Source: Bacteroidota bacterium (lineage in GTDB: Bacteria; Bacteroidota; Bacteroidia; Flavobacteriales; Flavobacteriaceae). Taken from it: a stretch of DNA of 9,399 nt. Location: positions 1 to 9,399 of the forward strand of contig JAACDY010000171.1 in assembly GCA_009936675.1 (NCBI GenBank). The letters are read 5' to 3'. A model generated the notes under the pieces. The model was not told where the DNA came from and made no database searches. It worked only from the letters and a program-made list of their open reading frames with translations. The translations under genes were made by a program, and so were the position numbers. This document shows, piece after piece, positions 1 through 6,121 of the stretch (its first letter is position 1; every line of letters starts with the position of its first letter).

Positions 1-1
1 A

Positions 2-256
2 GCGGGTACATACACCATGTATTCCTACCCCAAAGACGAGTCCTCAGAAATCATCATTAATTCAGCCACCAACGTCTGGGGAGGAGCCTACGGCTATGAC
101 AAATCAAAAGACGTTGCAAGAATTGAGGTACCCGTAATGGAATCAACCGAATACCTCGAAGCTTTTTCTTTTGCCTTCAGCGGTGAAGGAAACAATGCCG
201 TTCTTCACGGCGGTTGGGGAAATGTAAGGGTAGAGATTCCCATTACCATTCTATAA
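2..256 (+). CDS. DUF2911 family protein, C-terminal fragment
   Basis: This is the 3' end of a gene that begins before the window. The frame is open from the first bases (Ala-Gly-Thr-Tyr-Thr precedes the first Met) and ends with TAA at 254-256. The visible 84 residues match the end of DUF2911, a Bacteroidota domain of unknown function that is usually in exported proteins. The matching elements are a 'AGTYTMYSYP' strand, then 'NVWGGAYGYDKSKDVARIEV' and a final 'VRVEIPITIL' beta strand. The Met at 17 lies inside a conserved strand, so it is not a start. The fragment is all beta in character, with no membrane segment in the visible part. The family assignment comes from remembered pattern and the function is unknown. 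A terminator follows 20 bases after the stop, so this gene ends its own transcript. Confidence 0.8.
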   Translation, partial: AGTYTMYSYPKDESSEIIINSATNVWGGAYGYDKSKDVARIEVPVMESTEYLEAFSFAFSGEGNNAVLHGGWGNVRVEIPITIL

Positions 257-276
257 GTCAAACGAAACCATCTACT

Positions 277-301
277 AAACCCCTTTCATAGGGGTTTTTT
301 T
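277..301 (+). terminator. Intrinsic terminator after the DUF2911 gene
   Basis: A perfect 8-bp stem (AAACCCCT at 277-284, AGGGGTTT at 290-297) closes a 5-base loop (TTCAT). The 3' arm runs into a T tract at 295-301. It lies 20 bases after the DUF2911 stop. The flank on the minus strand is not T-rich, so it should act mainly on plus-strand transcripts and isolate the downstream channel gene from read-through. Confidence 0.9.
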
Positions 302-366
302 ATTTGCTTAAGTTGTTATGTTCAATAGTATTTTTAAAGTAATTTAGTCCATCATTTACAAATCTT

Positions 367-1614
367 ATGAAGGAACTTTTGCTGGATTTTTACGAACGTT
401 TAGGAATCAGCCCTGCAATGGCTAAGGATTTAGAAGCCATTACCTTTGGGGTCATCATTGGACTATTGGCCTTTATTTTTTGGATGGTCAGTAAACGAAT
501 TTTTAGGCTGATTTTTTTGAATGTTTCCAAAAGGACAAAATCAAAATTTGATGATTTTTTAGTTAAAAATAAAATCCCAGAAACCCTCTCTCTGTTTCCA
601 CCACTCTTCCTTCTCATTGGTTTTCTCCCCCAGTCACTGAACTCCTTCCCCCTACTCCAAGAACCGTTGGCCTCCATATTAGAGATTTTGGGTGCCATTT
701 TCACCATACTTCTGATAAGGCGTTTGTTGAACTCTGTTAAAGACTTTTTTAAAACCCTCAAAAATTTTAAAGATAAACCCATTGACAGCTACATTCAAGT
801 CATTATGATTTTTGTGTGGTTTGTTGGAGTCATGTTTATTTTCTCCATATTATCGGGCAAGGACATCGGTACCTTTTTGGCAACTTTGGGGGCACTTTCG
901 GCTGTTATTTTGTTGATTTTTAAGGACTCTATCCTCGGTTTTGTGGCAAGCATACAAGTAACCGTCAACGACACGGTAAGAATAGGTGATTGGATCACCA
1001 TGAAAAGCTACAATGCCGATGGAGATGTAATAGAAATCAACCTTTCGACAGTCAAAGTACAAAACTTTGATAATACCATTACCTCCATCCCTACTTACAA
1101 GTTAGTTTCGGATTCTTTTGTGAACTGGAGAGGGATGAGTGAGTCGGGAGGTAGAAGAATCAAACGATCATTGCTGATTCGAGTTTCGAGCATCACGTTT
1201 GTTGAGGATCTACAACTGCAAGAACTGGAGAAAATTGAACGCATTGCTGACTATATCCGCCAAAGAAAGGAAGATATTGAAGTTGAAAACCGAGCCAATA
1301 AAACCGACAAGTCTCTGCTACTCAATGGAAGAAACATGACTAATATTGGACTTTTTAGACGCTATGCATTGGACTATCTGAAAAATCACCCTGAGATCAA
1401 CAAGGATTTAACGGTAATGGTCAGACAACTGGCTCCCACCTCTGAAGGGGTTCCTCTGGAGGTTTATGTTTTTGTCAAGGACAAAGTATGGGTCAATTAT
1501 GAACGCATCATGTCTGATATATTCGATCATTTGCTGGCAGCCATTCCTTACTTTAAACTAGAATGTTTCGAGTATGCATCTGGCTCCAAATTCCCCAATA
1601 ATCAAAAGCAATAA
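367..1614 (+). CDS. ybdG: MscS-family mechanosensitive channel, YbdG type
   Basis: This is an inner-membrane channel of the MscS superfamily, opened by membrane tension to release solutes on hypo-osmotic shock. It has 415 residues, which equals the length of E. coli YbdG (MscM). Hydrophobic helices lie near residues 24-46, 74-90, 101-120 and 141-163. The pore helix is near 166-200 ('GTFLATLGALSAVILLIFKD'). The conserved cytoplasmic beta domain follows: 'NDTVRIGDWI' (201-210), 'ADGDVIEINLSTVKVQNFDNT' (217-237), 'IPTYKLVSDSFVNW' (241-254) and 'SGGRRIKRS' (260-268). The C-terminal part keeps 'RNMTNIGLFRRY', 'VMVRQLAPTSEGVPLEVYVF' and 'DIFDHLLAAI', all typical of YbdG and not of minimal MscS. The ATG at 367 is the first start that gives the whole N-terminus. 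The gene appears to stand alone: a terminator lies upstream and 75 bases separate it from the next gene. The gating threshold cannot be read from sequence. Confidence 0.93.
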   Translation: MKELLLDFYERLGISPAMAKDLEAITFGVIIGLLAFIFWMVSKRIFRLIFLNVSKRTKSKFDDFLVKNKIPETLSLFPPLFLLIGFLPQSLNSFPLLQEPLASILEILGAIFTILLIRRLLNSVKDFFKTLKNFKDKPIDSYIQVIMIFVWFVGVMFIFSILSGKDIGTFLATLGALSAVILLIFKDSILGFVASIQVTVNDTVRIGDWITMKSYNADGDVIEINLSTVKVQNFDNTITSIPTYKLVSDSFVNWRGMSESGGRRIKRSLLIRVSSITFVEDLQLQELEKIERIADYIRQRKEDIEVENRANKTDKSLLLNGRNMTNIGLFRRYALDYLKNHPEINKDLTVMVRQLAPTSEGVPLEVYVFVKDKVWVNYERIMSDIFDHLLAAIPYFKLECFEYASGSKFPNNQKQ

Positions 1615-1689
1615 AATTATTTTTTATTGAATTTTTCTCTCAGATTCTCATTACTTTTAACGTCTATCTTCTAAAAAAATTGACTTATT

Positions 1690-2112
1690 ATGGACTTTTC
1701 TCAACTCTACACACCTGGATTTAAAAATAGAAACAAGGCACATTTTGCCGCCATTGTCAATCTGGCTTTGGCAGACGATCACATCTCAGAAGAGGAAAAG
1801 GCTTTTATTGATCGACTTGCCATATACCTCGAAATTGATCCCGATGAAGTTGCTGAAATCATGGAATCTCCCGACAAATACAAAGGCGCACCTCCCGCTG
1901 ACAAAAACTCCCGATTGGAGAGACTTTATGACCTTAGTAGAATGGTTTTTGCAGATAATATTGCCGATGACAATGAAAAAAAATTACTCAACAAATTGGT
2001 AATTGGACTTGGTTTTGATGCAGATAGCTCTGACAAAGTAGTGGAAAAAGCCCTTGAAATGGTAGCCAAAGGGATTGACGTAGATGATTTTATAGAAACC
2101 TTCGAGATTTAG
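1690..2112 (+). CDS. TerB-like small acidic protein
   Basis: This is a 140-residue soluble, strongly acidic, mostly helical protein with no signal peptide or membrane segment. The pattern 'HFAAIVNLALADDHISEEEKAFIDRLA' (residues 18-44) is the first helical hairpin of the TerB / DjlA-N fold, with its acidic 'ADD-hydrophobic-SEEE' loop. A second related unit follows: 'LYDLSRMVFADNIADDNEKKLLNKLV' (79-104). TerB-fold proteins were named for tellurite resistance and are thought to bind metal ions at the membrane-cytoplasm interface. Bacteroidota carry many stand-alone copies of unknown role. There are no other ter genes (terC, terD, terZ) in the window, so tellurite resistance should not be inferred. 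The stop codon overlaps that of the convergent lipoprotein gene. The family call is fairly sure and the function is unknown. Confidence 0.8.
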   Translation: MDFSQLYTPGFKNRNKAHFAAIVNLALADDHISEEEKAFIDRLAIYLEIDPDEVAEIMESPDKYKGAPPADKNSRLERLYDLSRMVFADNIADDNEKKLLNKLVIGLGFDADSSDKVVEKALEMVAKGIDVDDFIETFEI

Positions 2113-2537
2113 TAGCTTAGATCGCTTACATAGTAACCCATTTCTTCATCAACCATCATTTCTTCACGATCGATATAGACCGAAATGGGGTAACCTTTTT
2201 CCGAGTTGTACTCTACATTTAAAACATGTACCTTATCCTTTTCAGATTGTTCTATCAGGTCAAATAATTGATCAATGGTTAGAATCCCCCAATGCTCATC
2301 CTTATCATAGGAGTCTGTATTTACATTTACTATTCTTCCATTGACAACTTGAATTCTCTTTGGAAGGGTAGCCTCCCTTATACAAAAGCAAGAAATTTTG
2401 AAGGTGCAGCTATACGAATCAATGGCCAGGGCTTCCCATTTGTTTTTGTTAATTTCAAAATCACTCAGCGGCTCCATCTTTTCCTCGTTGCATGACAACA
2501 ATATAAGAGCCAATGAAGACAAAAAATAAGATTTCAT
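2109..2537 (-). CDS. Small lipoprotein, DUF6174-like
   Basis: This is a 142-residue predicted lipoprotein. The chosen start is the ATG at 2535-2537. An in-frame GTG nine bases upstream would only lengthen the n-region. A short signal peptide ('MKSYFLSSLALILLSC') ends in a lipobox, LLSC, with the lipidated Cys at residue 16. The mature part has 'WEALAIDSYSCTFKISCFC', then 'RIQVVNGRIVNVN', 'TIDQLFDLIEQSEKD', 'VHVLNVEYNSEKGYPISVYID' and a short C-terminal strand. This order (Trp-Tyr-Cys-rich strand, 'hxVxxGxI', a 'tIdxLFxxI' helix, 'YdxxxGyPxxi.iD') is what I recall for DUF6174 lipoproteins, whose function is unknown. The Cys pair in 'SCFC' may form a disulfide or bind metal (inference). It lies 51 bases downstream of ccsBA on the same strand, and a separate promoter is also possible. 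It converges on the TerB-like gene with overlapping stops. Confidence 0.72.
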   Translation of the reverse strand: MKSYFLSSLALILLSCNEEKMEPLSDFEINKNKWEALAIDSYSCTFKISCFCIREATLPKRIQVVNGRIVNVNTDSYDKDEHWGILTIDQLFDLIEQSEKDKVHVLNVEYNSEKGYPISVYIDREEMMVDEEMGYYVSDLSY

Positions 2538-2568
2538 TTGAATCACTGATCTAGGTTTGATTAAATAA

Positions 2569-2576
2569 CAAACATA
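2569..2576 (-). promoter_or_regulatory. Possible Bacteroidota -7 box for the lipoprotein gene
   Basis: On the minus strand this reads TATGTTTG, a full match to the Bacteroidota -7 consensus TAnnTTTG. It lies 31 bases upstream of the lipoprotein ATG, in the gap after the ccsBA stop. No clear TTG -33 element is found 19-22 bases further upstream (that position reads GTTTTC), so the call is tentative. If it is real, the lipoprotein is not simply the tail of the ccsBA transcript. Confidence 0.35.
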
Positions 2577-2588
2577 TTGCCAACCGCC

Positions 2589-5500
2589 CTATTTGAAAAC
2601 TTTCTGGTACCGCCAGTAGGATACAGCCCCCAATAGAGCTACAATAACGACGGCATAGTACACAAAGCTTGGAGTGATGATTTTATCCCCACTGGCATAG
2701 GAGTGCAATCCAACCAAATAGAAATTCACTCCAAAATAGGTCATTAATATACTGGCAAAGGATACTATACTCATAAAATTAAAAGTCCAATTTCCTCTCA
2801 ATCCAGGAACAAAACGCATGTGAATTACAAAAGCATAAATCAGAATGCTGATCAAAGCCCAAGTCTCTTTGGGATCCCAACCCCAATAGCGTCCCCAACT
2901 TTCATTGGCCCACATCCCTCCAAGAAAATTTCCTATGGTCAACATGATCAAGCCAACGGTAAGCGAGAGTTCATTGATGATGGTCAACTCCTTAATGTTT
3001 AAATCTATTTTTACTTTATTCTTTTTACTGGCAATGGAGATCAGAATCAAAGCAACCACTCCGATAATCATACTGAGCGCAAAAGGGCCATAACTCCCCA
3101 CAATTACGGCTACATGAATCATCAACCAATAACTGTCTAGTACAGGCTGTAAGTTGGCAATGGAAGGATCCATCCAATTCCAATGGGCAATCATCAATAC
3201 CATCGATGAGACGAAAGTAGTGGCTGCTAGGGTCAACTCCGATTTTCTCCCGAAGATTAATCCAAAGAACATGGTGGCCCAAGCGACATATATCATCGAT
3301 TCATAAGCATCACTCCAAGGCGCATGACCGGAAATAAACCAACGGGCAACCAGTCCTGCAGTATGGAGCAGGAAAAGAAGGAGTACACTCCCTTTGAGAA
3401 GATTGACACTATAATTCAAAATTTTTCCCTCCCGAAAGATTTTAAAGATCAATAACACAAAAAGTAACAATCCCACATAAAGGTACCAACTAAAAAGTTT
3501 TTTGAAAATATCGTATTGGTTGTAAAGTATTTCGGCTTCAATCTTATCTTCAGAGGGCAATACAGCACCCCCAAATTTCTTCTGAAAGCCTTCTAGGCTT
3601 TCCAATAAATTATCCGCTTGAGTATAATCTCCGTCTGCTCTGGCCAACCTCAAAGAATTGAAATACAAGGGTAAAATATTTTGAACATAAAGAGAGTCTT
3701 TACCTTTAAAAGAGGCTTCATTCAACTCGGGATAAGAGACCCACTTATTGGATGCATCATCGGGAATGGGAAAAACCCTCATAACTTTTCCTTCCAAGGC
3801 AGAATACAAAAGGTTGACCCTTTTGTCCACCTCAATAAAATCTTTTTGGAATTGATTGGGAACAGCAGCCCGATAGGCTCCCTCCAAATGAGAGGAAATT
3901 TTATAATTGCCTTTATTGTCAAAAAACGAAACCAACGAGGCATACTTTTGTTTGGTGTGCACCCCAATTATTTTACGCAGACTATCGTTACCTCTCTTGA
4001 GATAAATAATGGGAACATTGTACCACAGGGCAGGACTTTCAATAATCGACATCATCACCTGATCTGCATTAAGCTCCCCGTAGTGATCTCTTTTGCTGAC
4101 CTTACGGAGCAGTTCGGAAGAAAAAGTATTGGCCGGCTTCATCCTTCCACCTGTATCTTGAATAACTAGGCTGCCAAACTTCTTCGCATGTTCCTTGGCA
4201 ATGGTGTTGGCACTGACCAGAGAGTCAAAGTCAAAACTGTTGTTTGGGAGATGATCATGATCTTGAGCATTTAAACCCAAAGAGCCCAACAAAAACAATG
4301 AAGAAACGAGGATTTTCTTTTTTTGTTTAATTTTCTCCAATGCATTTGACAAATCCTTAAATCTCGTTTTTCCGAGAAAGAAAATACCCATCATGCTCAA
4401 ATAAAGAAGAATATAGGCTAAATAAGTAACCCAAGTTCCCCAAAAATCGTGATTGACCGAAAGTACAGTTCCTTTTTCATCGGGATCAAATGAAGCTTGA
4501 AAAAAACGAAATCCTTTGTGATCCAATACGTGATTCATGTAGATGTCATAATCAAACGGTTTGGGTTCCTCTACTGTTATTTTACTCATAAACGAGGAGT
4601 AACTTTTTTCTGTACCGGGATATTTTTCGGCGATAAAATCATTCAGTCGAATGGCGAAAGGCAAATCCAACCTTTTGGAACCGTATTTAAAATAAAAGTC
4701 AAGCCCCCCCAAGCTTATTTTTTTCATATTGTTCACCATTCCCTTTCCTCCCAATACGGTAATGGACTCTTTTAAACCATTGGTCGTTACATTGAGTTTC
4801 AGTGCGTCCTGAACACCTGGAGCTCCCTCCTCTGACTTAACCCAGTCAAATTTTCCTCTCAATGGAGGCTCAGGAATGACAAACTGAAATCCACCAAGGT
4901 TGTAAAGTGAGCGCAATTGCAGTTCCTCCTCAATGCCCTTCTGTACCGAACCAGACTGCTGGTCGGCCATTCTGAGATAAGTCCCATCAAAAGGGGTAGT
5001 GATATAATGCAGTCCCCCTTCGGAGCGAATGTTTACAGCACCGGCTATGGGGTTATTTAAAGTAAAAAGTATGTTGTGAATGTTGGCCACTTCACCCTCT
5101 TTCAGGGGATGATCATGGCGGCTGCCATCGGAAGACTCCACAATTTTGATGTAGCGATCCCCGCTATCGTCTAATACCAGCTGTTCACTGACATCCTCTG
5201 AATAATTTTCAAATATTATGGAGAATGCTTGACCGTTGAATTCATTTTCCCACTCAAAGTAATTATTGACATGCTCCGAAAAAAGAAAATCTTTTTCCAA
5301 AGTCTTACGTTGTGGAACACCTTGAATCTCACCCTCGACAAAAACAGTTAAATAAGTTTTATCGGACAAAAAGGTGTTTTCTGCAGCTCCTTCTCTTATG
5401 GGCATTACCCCTTCGTATCCAAAATAGCGGGTTATAAAAGCTCCAAAAATGATCAAGATAAAAGACAAATGAATCATCAGTATGGCCCATTTCTCTTTTC

Positions 5501-5717
5501 TTAATAATCTGTATTTAAAAATATTTCCAAAGAAATTGACCATAAAAAGGGCCAAAATCAATTCAAACCACCAAGCATTATACACCCATATTTTGGCGGT
5601 ATCAGTGCTGTACCAGCTTTCTATAAATGTGCCAAATGCCATTGCAGTGGAAAAGGCAATGAACAGCATGGCCATTAACTGGTTGGAAAATAAGTATTTT
5701 AGGATTCTTTCTTTCAT
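2589..5717 (-). CDS. ccsBA: CcsBA: fused system II cytochrome c haem exporter and lyase
   Basis: This is the system II cytochrome c synthase, which carries haem across the inner membrane and attaches it to CXXCH motifs of apocytochromes c in the periplasm. It is about 1042 residues from the ATG at 5715-5717. An in-frame GTG at 5732 lies inside a palindrome and is judged not to be the start. The N-terminal half is CcsB/ResB-like: three helices (about 12-96), a large periplasmic domain, then a helix near 428-450. The C-terminal half is CcsA: a periplasmic segment with 'KFGSLVIQDTGGRMKPANTF' (about 513-532), then many helices and the haem-binding WWD motif 'WGRYWGWDPKETW' (about 941-953). Four His fit the haem ligands known in the Helicobacter hepaticus fusion: H83, H868, H966 and H1005. 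The spacing H966 to H1005 is 39, as in that protein. An odd point is a signal-peptide-like stretch near 466-485 at the fusion point. A promoter and a palindrome lie directly upstream. Confidence 0.95.
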   Translation of the reverse strand: MKERILKYLFSNQLMAMLFIAFSTAMAFGTFIESWYSTDTAKIWVYNAWWFELILALFMVNFFGNIFKYRLLRKEKWAILMIHLSFILIIFGAFITRYFGYEGVMPIREGAAENTFLSDKTYLTVFVEGEIQGVPQRKTLEKDFLFSEHVNNYFEWENEFNGQAFSIIFENYSEDVSEQLVLDDSGDRYIKIVESSDGSRHDHPLKEGEVANIHNILFTLNNPIAGAVNIRSEGGLHYITTPFDGTYLRMADQQSGSVQKGIEEELQLRSLYNLGGFQFVIPEPPLRGKFDWVKSEEGAPGVQDALKLNVTTNGLKESITVLGGKGMVNNMKKISLGGLDFYFKYGSKRLDLPFAIRLNDFIAEKYPGTEKSYSSFMSKITVEEPKPFDYDIYMNHVLDHKGFRFFQASFDPDEKGTVLSVNHDFWGTWVTYLAYILLYLSMMGIFFLGKTRFKDLSNALEKIKQKKKILVSSLFLLGSLGLNAQDHDHLPNNSFDFDSLVSANTIAKEHAKKFGSLVIQDTGGRMKPANTFSSELLRKVSKRDHYGELNADQVMMSIIESPALWYNVPIIYLKRGNDSLRKIIGVHTKQKYASLVSFFDNKGNYKISSHLEGAYRAAVPNQFQKDFIEVDKRVNLLYSALEGKVMRVFPIPDDASNKWVSYPELNEASFKGKDSLYVQNILPLYFNSLRLARADGDYTQADNLLESLEGFQKKFGGAVLPSEDKIEAEILYNQYDIFKKLFSWYLYVGLLLFVLLIFKIFREGKILNYSVNLLKGSVLLLFLLHTAGLVARWFISGHAPWSDAYESMIYVAWATMFFGLIFGRKSELTLAATTFVSSMVLMIAHWNWMDPSIANLQPVLDSYWLMIHVAVIVGSYGPFALSMIIGVVALILISIASKKNKVKIDLNIKELTIINELSLTVGLIMLTIGNFLGGMWANESWGRYWGWDPKETWALISILIYAFVIHMRFVPGLRGNWTFNFMSIVSFASILMTYFGVNFYLVGLHSYASGDKIITPSFVYYAVVIVALLGAVSYWRYQKVFK

Positions 5718-5729
5718 CTCAATCTTCAC

Positions 5730-5745
5730 CACATCATTTGATGTG
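5730..5745. repeat. 16-bp palindrome at the ccsBA transcription start
   Basis: CACATCA (5730-5736) and TGATGTG (5739-5745) form a perfect 7-bp inverted repeat around a 2-base centre. Read on the minus strand, it begins directly after the -7 box at 5746-5753, so it should cover the transcription start of ccsBA. It also contains the GTG at 5730-5732. The 2-base spacer is too short for a stable RNA loop at full stem length, so a protein operator is likelier than a hairpin. That role is inferred from position and symmetry only. Confidence 0.6.
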
Positions 5746-5777
5746 CAAAGATACTTGTTGAAATTGAATTATAACAA
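5746..5777 (-). promoter_or_regulatory. Bacteroidota-type promoter for ccsBA
   Basis: On the minus strand, TTG (5777-5775) is followed after 21 bases by TATCTTTG (5753-5746). This fits the Bacteroidota sigma-ABfr pattern of a TTG -33 element and a TAnnTTTG -7 element. Transcription would start near 5740, about 23 bases before the ATG at 5717. It sits between the 94-residue gene and ccsBA, so ccsBA probably has its own promoter even if it is also read from upstream. This is a motif match only. Confidence 0.55.
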
Positions 5778-5779
5778 CT

Positions 5780-6064
5780 TCAAAAAGCTAAATTGAATGA
5801 CAAAAGAATCGTTTCAATCAAAAAGGCAAACACCAGTTCCTTAAATAAAATTTCTTTTTTGAATTGTCCCAACAAAACAGCCAAATAGCTCATGGCACCT
5901 GCTTCACAAACAACCGTTTGAAAAAAATTGAAGGGAGAGTTCCCCTTCATTGTAATAAAGTAAACTGCGGCAGAGCCCAAACAAGCCAATGCTATAATGG
6001 AGATGGGGATAAATAAATAGAATTTAGAGAAAAATTGTTGGCGAAAAGCAATGATAATATTCAT
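5780..6064 (-). CDS. Small three-helix membrane protein of unknown function
   Basis: This is a 94-residue protein I do not recognise by name. It starts at the ATG at 6062-6064 and ends with TGA at 5780-5782. Three hydrophobic helices fill most of it: about residues 16-38 ('YLFIPISIIALACLGSAAVY'), 46-66 ('FNFFQTVVCEAGAMSYLAVL') and 74-92 ('ELVFAFLIETILLSFNL'). Short basic segments ('FRQQFFSK', 'GQFKKEILFKE') flank them. Two Cys fall at 28 and 53, inside or next to helices 1 and 2. It lies 62 bases upstream of ccsBA on the same strand and could be co-transcribed with it. Coding reality is supported by good codon use, an ATG start, a fit exactly between neighbours and a membrane topology. A role in haem or cytochrome handling would be a guess from position alone. 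Confidence 0.65.
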   Translation of the reverse strand: MNIIIAFRQQFFSKFYLFIPISIIALACLGSAAVYFITMKGNSPFNFFQTVVCEAGAMSYLAVLLGQFKKEILFKELVFAFLIETILLSFNLAF

Positions 6065-6084
6065 GTCAATAAGATTTAGGTGAT

Positions 6085-6108
6085 ATAAAGTTAAGGAAAT
6101 AACTTTAT
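6085..6108. repeat. 9-bp inverted repeat in the divergent intergenic region
   Basis: ATAAAGTTA (6085-6093) and TAACTTTAT (6100-6108) are exact reverse complements separated by six bases (AGGAAA). The element sits between the start of the 94-residue membrane protein (minus) and the DUF2520 gene (plus), 14 bases upstream of the preferred ATG at 6122. No T tract follows, so it is not a terminator. It may be an operator for a dimeric regulator. Each arm also contains TAACTTTA, a one-mismatch version of the TAnnTTTG box, pointing outwards. Confidence 0.6.
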
Positions 6109-6109
6109 G

Positions 6110-6117
6110 TATTTTTG
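6110..6117 (+). promoter_or_regulatory. Possible -7 box of the DUF2520-kdsC-maf operon
   Basis: TATTTTTG matches the Bacteroidota -7 consensus TAnnTTTG at every fixed position. It lies 4 bases before the ATG at 6122, so transcription from it would give a nearly leaderless mRNA. No TTG is seen at the expected -33 distance. The match could be chance in AT-rich DNA. Confidence 0.25.
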
Positions 6118-6121
6118 GAAC

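Noticed and set aside
17..256. A small stand-alone protein starting at the Met at 17
   Set aside because: The frame is open to the window edge and the Met lies inside a conserved DUF2911 strand, so this is the tail of a longer gene.
390..1062. Minus-strand open frames opposite the channel gene
   Set aside because: They are antisense to clearly conserved YbdG coding sequence, and their translations look like reversed codon usage of that gene, with no domain or signal.
1627..1659. Promoter-like TTG-N22-TACTTTTA before the TerB-like gene, and a similar TTTG-N22-TATTTTTA at 303-336 before the channel gene
   Set aside because: The -7 boxes end in A instead of G and the spacing is long. In such AT-rich gaps these matches are too easy to obtain by chance.
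1690..2112. A tellurite-resistance locus
   Set aside because: Only a TerB-fold protein is present, with no terA, terC, terD, terE or terZ nearby. The fold is common in other contexts.
3681..4169. A 162-codon open frame on the plus strand opposite ccsBA
   Set aside because: It is fully antisense to the well-supported ccsBA gene. The translation has no family-like pattern, and such long shadow frames are expected opposite a 3-kb gene.
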